Part shown: piece by piece, positions 61,501 through 64,000 of the stretch | How the letters are laid out: each line of letters opens with the position of its first letter | Position numbering within the stretch: the stretch's first letter is position 1 | NCBI RefSeq assembly: GCF_021018895.1 | Contig: NC_079377.1 | Coordinates: forward strand, 434,001 to 498,000 | Length of the DNA stretch: 64,000 nt | Direction of reading: 5' to 3' | Origin: Seriola aureovittata | Lineage: Eukaryota; Chordata; Actinopteri; Carangiformes; Carangidae | Made by a program: the position numbers and the translations under genes | Notes under the pieces: generated by a model | Database searches by the model: none | Seen by the model: the letters and a program-made list of their open reading frames with translations, nothing else | What the model was told of the DNA's origin: nothing

Positions 61501-64000
61501 AATGTTGTACAACAGCGAATGTTGCCAAACTGTAGTCTGCTGAATATTTTGAGACTGTGTAGGTGCCCAACAAACTTTAACATCAATTTAAAATTAAAAT
61601 AGTATTTTTACTATTAATATTTTGTTAATTTTTGTTAGCCAATAATTGATAACCTACAAAATGCCCAATATTTCCGAATAGAATGCAATTTAATACCCTT
61701 TTCATGGTTTCAGGATGACGGAAAACCAGGCCAAAAAAAAAAAGGTCTACAATTATTTATACGTGAATTGATTGACATTTATTGACATTTAAGTTCGTCA
61801 GTACTTCCCAGCTGAATATAAAACTAATTCCTAGTAAGATATTTAATCAGAATAAATCAATTAATGATACCTGGACCCAGAAAAAATGGACGGATGGATT
61901 TACCAACTAAAAATAAGTAGTAGTGACAGTGTTTACTACAAGCCTGACAGTTTTGGCTGAAAGTCAACAAAAAAGTATTGAATAGTGACATAGTGAGTCC
62001 TAATACTGGACACTGTGTGATGTGTGTGGGACTCTGGTTTTCATCCTATGCACCTGTCACTTTATGATGTGCACCAACTTTATTGAAATGCTGATCTTTT
62101 ATAATACTACTTTTATAATACCATCTTAGGTTTTTTATGTGGGAAGTAAATGCAATACCTTTTAACACTTTTGAAAATCTTCAAATATCTTGTTTACAGA
62201 GATCTTGCACTTTTACTTGAAAGAAAATGTATGACAATTAATTGACAATCTGAATATCCACTATAATACATCACTTGGCATCCACATACACAATTCACGT
62301 GTGGTAATTGTTTGAGCTCCACTCACTCAATAAGAGAAAGGAATCATATTTCTTATTATATCTTGCTTTTTCAAGGCTCATCTAAATAAATTCTAGAATA
62401 AACCAAATAAAATTAAAGACAACATATCCACTATATCAGAGGACGATGCCACTATTACCAGATTTGAAAAATATCAGCTCAAATTACAATAAAATTAATT
62501 AATTCTAATTCTAACTTGGCCAGTAAGGTATGATTACCAATGTGACTCTCAGCATTGAGGACAGAATTCTGTCTGCAATATGTTCAGGTCTGAAAAATAT
62601 CAGCTTTAATAGCAGACAAAAATTTGATCTCCACACTCTACATTAGTAAAACAAGTTGGAGCAAATTAGACTGCTGTGCTTTTCTGAAAAAACTCACCTC
62701 ATTGCTCAGAGTGGTAAACTTGCAGAGGGAGATGATCAAATTGTCGAAAACATCACTGAAACCATAGTGAGCCGCTATCATTGCACATTTCCTGCAAAGA
62801 AAGAAACACATATGACTATACATCTTAAAACCTCACCAACACCTAAAAGCATCCTGCCTTCTTAAGGGTTTCACCTGTAAAGGCCTGGTCTACTGTTGAA
62901 TATACAGAGCATTCAGAAAGTCTTCAGACCATTTCCGTTTTTTTTTTACATTTTGTCAAAATTATGAAATTTAAAAAAAAAAATGTATTTTCACTCAACA
63001 CTTCAAAACATTTCAGAGATGATCAAGAGAAATGGAGGAACCTGAGCTAACTTCAAGTGTCTGAATACTTTTAAATACATTTGTAAAAACATCTAAAATT
63101 CAGTTTTCACTTTGTTATTATGGGGGAATGAGAGAAGACTGATGAGGAAAAAGTTTTTTTTTTTTTTTTTTTTTTTCAAATAAAACTGCAACATAACGCA
63201 AAAAAATTGAAGGGGTCTGAAGACTTTCTGAATGAACTGTAGAAAGATGGATTTCATTCCATTTTACCAAATCTCAGGATGTGAATCAGTTAGCAAACTA
63301 GGGGGAGTGGTTTAAATCATGACAACTCTACCCCTTTAGAAATTCTTGCAGTTGTTAAAACATTTCTATGGCAGTGATAGTTTTGTGTGGATACTTGAGA
63401 AGAAATGTAACAATATTTCCAGTGCAGCCATAAAGTGTTTTTCCATTTTAAAAAATTAGAAGCAGGGACCAATGGCAGCCGAGGGAGTGCTGTGTTCATC
63501 TAATCAGGTCCAGGCAAAGTGTGATGGAAGTGGAGTACAGCATTTGTCAGTTAAATGATTGGGCAGTCATTTAGAAATGATGCTGGCCAACAGCACAAAC
63601 AGCAAACCAGAAGTTGTGGGATGAAAGATGAGCCACAGCGGCCTGTGACTGACAAAAACTTTTCAACTACTTACTCCAGTGACTGGGGACATTTTGTTCC
63701 TGACCAATAAAGGTTGGACCGACAGCTTGTGGAGGACATGTGAGGTTTGTTTTACAGTGTGTGGCTGTAGTTTCAAATCCTCATTCAAAGTAGCTCTCTC
63801 TCCCACCGCCTTTGCTGCTGACTCTCTGAAACTTGTTTACCTGAAGCCAGTGATGGCCTTCTGGATGATGCTGTCATCCAGGCTCTTGTCAAAGACATAG
63901 GAGAGAGCAGCGATGGTCGGACCCCAGGTCATGGTGAACAATTCATGGTCATAGCTGCCGGGGGGCAGGTGGAGGAAAACACCCTCAGGTGTGGCACCCC
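37687..64000 (-). CDS. gbf1: gbf1, C-terminal 968 codons (19 exons, 5' part outside window)
   Basis: Large Arf guanine-nucleotide exchange factor (BFA-resistant, Sec7 family) that activates Arf1 at the cis-Golgi and ERGIC, allowing COPI recruitment. In transcript order the exons are 64000-63841, 62791-62698, 60408-60232, 60056-59992, 59728-59605, 59010-58939, 58283-58189, 58099-57946, 57122-56900, 55962-55805, 54815-54566, 47413-47196, 46037-45887, 44878-44748, 44570-44469, 42440-42327, 40807-40630, 40483-40295 and 37940-37687. Every junction is GT-AG and frame is kept to TAA. The catalytic Sec7 domain lies beyond the right edge. The visible part covers the HDS alpha-helical region and the proline-rich tail ending [17 protein letters not shown] ... 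SPSDEVK. It matches vertebrate GBF1 almost residue for residue in conserved blocks. Confidence 0.97.
38185..38360 (+). repeat. Dispersed repeat related to 34,195-34,415
   Basis: Shares TTGTGTTTATAATAC and CTTCAGTAGAAGAAAAGA with the intergenic copy. Lies in the last gbf1 intron. Confidence 0.7.
40295..40483 (-). CDS. gbf1: gbf1 window exon 18 (proline-rich)
   Basis: [20 protein letters not shown], then [20 protein letters not shown] and [13 protein letters not shown]. Low-complexity Pro/Ser tail, expected to be disordered. Acceptor TTTTTAG, donor CG|GTAAAA. Confidence 0.93.
40630..40807 (-). CDS. gbf1: gbf1 window exon 17
   Basis: [40 protein letters not shown] and KQTVIP, phase 1 end before GTACAC. 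Acceptor TGTGTAG. Confidence 0.96.
41250..42241 (-). pseudogene. Tc1-like transposase pseudogene
   Basis: The minus-strand frames read [15 protein letters not shown] (DNA-binding part), then [17 protein letters not shown] (first Asp), [17 protein letters not shown] (second Asp) and [17 protein letters not shown], where the third catalytic Glu is replaced by Asp. A stop/frameshift near 42,036 splits it. A terminal-repeat-like CACTGCTCAAAAAAAAGAAG starts at 41,250 after TA; the other terminus is eroded. It lies in gbf1, between window exons 16 and 17. Confidence 0.9.
42327..42440 (-). CDS. gbf1: gbf1 window exon 16
   Basis: [20 protein letters not shown] then [18 protein letters not shown]. 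Acceptor TTTTCAG, donor CTG|GTGAGG. It lies between a Tc1 pseudogene (86 bp away) and a hAT element (about 190 bp away). Confidence 0.95.
42634..43283 (+). mobile_element. hAT transposon with BED-finger remnant (650 bp)
   Basis: Terminal inverted repeats TAGGGGTGGGCGATATG and, at the right, the complement of TAGGGGTGGGCAATATG. Perfect 8-bp target duplication AATTGGGG at 42,626-42,633 and 43,284-43,291. Inside, the frame 42,822-43,031 ([18 protein letters not shown] then [21 protein letters not shown]) is the start of a BED-type zinc finger. The rest of the transposase is deleted, so the element is non-autonomous. Confidence 0.94.
43535..43615. repeat. Common fish repeat fragment
   Basis: GGCACATTTATTTGTACAGC followed by TTCAATGTGCTTAACAG resembles a very common teleost interspersed-repeat end (from memory). 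Preceded by a CTCCCTCT simple tract. Confidence 0.45.
44469..44570 (-). CDS. gbf1: gbf1 window exon 15
   Basis: [20 protein letters not shown] then [14 protein letters not shown]. Acceptor TTTGCAG, donor AAG|GTTAAG. Confidence 0.96.
44748..44878 (-). CDS. gbf1: gbf1 window exon 14
   Basis: [20 protein letters not shown] then [12 protein letters not shown]. Acceptor CACTGCAG, donor AAG|GTGAGG. Confidence 0.96.
45887..46037 (-). CDS. gbf1: gbf1 window exon 13
   Basis: [20 protein letters not shown] then [20 protein letters not shown], phase 1 end before GTAGGC. Acceptor CATGCAG. A very conserved HDS-type block. Confidence 0.96.
46503..46781 (+). mobile_element. 3' end of a Tc1/mariner element
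   Basis: Matches the right end of the element at 27,867-29,747: CATCTGCCAGGAAGAATG, TTGATGAGCAAAATGGCAAT-like text, and GGTCTGAATACTTTTCTATG leading to GACTGTG. Only the last about 280 bp remain. Lies in gbf1 between window exons 12 and 13. Confidence 0.8.
47196..47413 (-). CDS. gbf1: gbf1 window exon 12 (basic linker, tandem donors)
   Basis: [20 protein letters not shown], then a Gly/Arg/Lys-rich segment, then [20 protein letters not shown]. Ends VSQD before the strong donor GTAAGT. An upstream in-frame donor (CAG|GTTAGT, exon end 47,208) would drop VSQD. Acceptor CTTCCTCAG. Confidence 0.94.
50260..50520 (-). mobile_element. LINE C-terminal fragment
   Basis: The minus strand reads [12 protein letters not shown], then [20 protein letters not shown]. 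This is the ending typical of a common fish LINE group (HLIRMP ... DYVSxLAWERLGIPxEELE style). Non-functional fragment in the large gbf1 intron. Confidence 0.65.
50620..52865 (+). mobile_element. Second Gmr1-like gypsy copy, integrase deleted
   Basis: Highly degenerate gag ([13 protein letters not shown] near 50,945; VVYLNEQ-like near 51,415). Then [11 protein letters not shown] near 51,668, shared with the 1.2-5.2 kb element, and a protease with the active-site DTG ([13 protein letters not shown], about 51,780-51,820). RT start follows: [20 protein letters not shown] near 52,640-52,700 and [20 protein letters not shown] near 52,790-52,850. RT ends at a (GT)n tract. No integrase or LTR is seen. 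Located in the 7.15-kb gbf1 intron, antisense to the gene. Confidence 0.82.
50992..51055 (+). mobile_element. Short LINE-tail-like insertion inside gag
   Basis: CAGAATCAGAATC followed by TTTATTGCCAAGTATGTTTT and AAGGAATTTGCTTGGTG is a familiar teleost interspersed sequence (from memory). It interrupts the gag homology of the surrounding element. Confidence 0.6.
52866..52912. repeat. (GT)n microsatellite
   Basis: GT repeat with one TA interruption, at the point where RT homology of the Gmr1-like copy ends. Confidence 0.95.
53737..54262 (+). repeat. Pair of direct repeats about 465 bp apart
   Basis: 53,737-53,800 and 54,203-54,262 share AGTTGGCA, TATACCCTGATAG-like text, ACTGAAGACCA and CAAAGTTATTGTTGT. 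The sequence between them is AT-rich and non-coding. Could be terminal repeats of a small element or a local duplication. Confidence 0.7.
54566..54815 (-). CDS. gbf1: gbf1 window exon 11
   Basis: 83 codons from [20 protein letters not shown] to [17 protein letters not shown], ending phase 1 before GTGAGA. The following intron (47,414-54,565, about 7.15 kb) is the largest complete gbf1 intron here and holds a second Gmr1-like element. Confidence 0.96.
55010..55262 (+). repeat. Dispersed repeat, copy 2 of 2
   Basis: Same orientation and order of blocks as 33,635-33,880, with small indels. Lies in the gbf1 intron between window exons 10 and 11. Confidence 0.8.
55805..55962 (-). CDS. gbf1: gbf1 window exon 10
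   Basis: [20 protein letters not shown] then [16 protein letters not shown], a Ser-rich, probably phosphorylated linker. Donor ATG|GTCAGC. Confidence 0.95.
56900..57122 (-). CDS. gbf1: gbf1 window exon 9
   Basis: [34 protein letters not shown] and [15 protein letters not shown]. Acceptor CCCACAG, donor ACAG|GTCAAT in phase 1. Confidence 0.95.
57946..58099 (-). CDS. gbf1: gbf1 window exon 8
   Basis: [20 protein letters not shown] then [20 protein letters not shown]. Acceptor TGTGTAG; donor CAG|GTTCTC is a weak match to consensus but required by frame and by the next exon. Confidence 0.94.
58189..58283 (-). CDS. gbf1: gbf1 window exon 7
   Basis: [20 protein letters not shown] then [11 protein letters not shown], phase 2 end CG|GTAAGA. 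A self-complementary microsatellite lies about 120 bp upstream in the transcript direction (58,400-58,556). Confidence 0.95.
58400..58556. repeat. Self-complementary CA/TA/TG microsatellite
   Basis: (CA)n-CTCTCACACACAC, then (TA)n, then GTGTGTGTGTGAGAGTGTGTGAGAG, then (TA)n. The CA-rich and TG-rich blocks are near-perfect inverted copies around the TA core. Confidence 0.93.
58557..58840. mobile_element. MITE with TAGGTATGGG / CCCATCCCTA ends
   Basis: Left end TTAGGTATGGGCA, right end the complement of TTAGGGATGGGTACGAGTAC. The right half has a CGAGTACTCGAGTACTCG palindrome. Both sides are flanked by TA repeats, which hides any target duplication. Probably hAT-type. Confidence 0.65.
58939..59010 (-). 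CDS. gbf1: gbf1 window exon 6
   Basis: 24 codons, [24 protein letters not shown]. Acceptor TCTTCACAG, donor AAG|GTCATT. Confidence 0.95.
59341..59475. repeat. (CTA)n / (TAG)n triplet repeat, partly inverted
   Basis: Alternating CTA and TAG triplet tracts with TATTACTACTACTATA repeated twice. It is capable of hairpin formation. Lies in a gbf1 intron between window exons 5 and 6. Confidence 0.93.
59605..59728 (-). CDS. gbf1: gbf1 window exon 5
   Basis: Completes Arg, then [20 protein letters not shown] and [18 protein letters not shown]. Acceptor GCACGTCAG, donor AAG|GTATTG. Confidence 0.95.
59992..60056 (-). CDS. gbf1: gbf1 window exon 4
   Basis: [21 protein letters not shown], ending in phase 2 (CG|GTATGC). 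Acceptor TTCTGTCAG. A short 65-nt exon, secured by flanking reading phase. Confidence 0.94.
60232..60408 (-). CDS. gbf1: gbf1 window exon 3
   Basis: 59 codons beginning [20 protein letters not shown] and ending [12 protein letters not shown]. Acceptor CTCTTGCAG, donor GAG|GTCAGG. Confidence 0.96.
61302..61450 (-). mobile_element. tRNA-derived SINE copy, with CT-rich tail
   Basis: On the minus strand, GGGGATGCCCTAGTGGCTCA, then GGTTCGAATCC (B box), then GGCCCTTTGCTGCACGTCAT and a CTCTCTCTCTCAC tail. Same family as 16,778-16,885, in the opposite orientation, inside gbf1. Confidence 0.82.
62698..62791 (-). CDS. gbf1: gbf1 window exon 2
   Basis: [20 protein letters not shown] then [11 protein letters not shown]. 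Acceptor TTTGCAG, donor GAG|GTGAGT. Confidence 0.96.
62905..63239. mobile_element. Tc1/mariner MITE, 335 bp
   Basis: Both ends carry TTCAGAAAGTCTTCAGACC in inverted orientation (62,911 and the complement near 63,213-63,231). TA flanks both sides (62,903-62,904 and 63,240-63,241). No coding capacity; contains a 23-bp T run. Lies in gbf1 between window exons 1 and 2. Confidence 0.92.
63841..64000 (-). CDS. gbf1: gbf1 window exon 1 (continues past the edge)
   Basis: Encodes [20 protein letters not shown] and [20 protein letters not shown], immediately C-terminal to the Sec7 domain in known GBF1 (start of HDS1). Donor CAG|GTAAAC at 63,840. Confidence 0.96.

Overview
The window is vertebrate nuclear DNA, almost certainly from a teleost fish, probably a percomorph. 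Two conserved, intron-rich vertebrate genes sit in an AT-rich background. The background is crowded with fish-type transposable elements: Tc1/mariner, hAT, CR1/L2-group and REL-endonuclease LINEs, a SCAN-gag Ty3/gypsy element and tRNA-derived SINEs. There are no prokaryotic features, no operons and no CRISPR. The calls were made by reading codons, splice signals and repeat ends directly; no database search was run.

Region 1 (1-19,400) is intergenic and repeat-dominated. It holds a 3'-truncated LINE with a GATA/TATC tail and a telomere-like filler, a degenerate Gmr1-like LTR element (about 1.2-5.2 kb) with a 599-bp hAT MITE inside its gag, a BED-finger hAT remnant with a roughly 200-bp tandem array, a long CA microsatellite, two more fragments of the same LINE family, a repeat carrying two perfect oestrogen-response-element palindromes, and a SINE.

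Region 2 (about 19,450-32,890, plus strand) is a complete macroh2a2 coding region: histone macroH2A2, eight coding exons, 370 codons, with a CpG-richer stretch upstream and an AATAAA 337 bp after the stop. Its introns carry several Tc1-like copies, including an oppositely oriented pair that brackets the third coding exon.

Region 3 (32,900-37,686) lies between the two convergent gene ends. It contains dispersed repeats and a palindromic MITE-like hairpin.

Region 4 (37,687-64,000, minus strand) is the 3' half of gbf1, the large BFA-resistant Arf guanine-nucleotide exchange factor of the cis-Golgi. Nineteen coding exons encode the C-terminal 968 residues, from just after the Sec7 domain (outside the window) through the HDS region to the proline-rich tail. 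Its introns hold a second, differently deleted Gmr1-like copy, a hAT element with a perfect 8-bp target duplication and a BED-finger remnant, a Tc1 transposase pseudogene, MITEs and self-complementary microsatellites.

The two genes have unrelated jobs (chromatin and Golgi traffic) and are simply neighbours arranged tail to tail. No previously undescribed multi-gene system was found. The most informative observations are the Ty1/copia-like pol order in a gypsy-type element, the macroH2A1.1-like ligand-loop sequence in macroH2A2, the inverted Tc1 pair around an exon, the repeat-borne ERE pair and a tandem-donor choice in gbf1.
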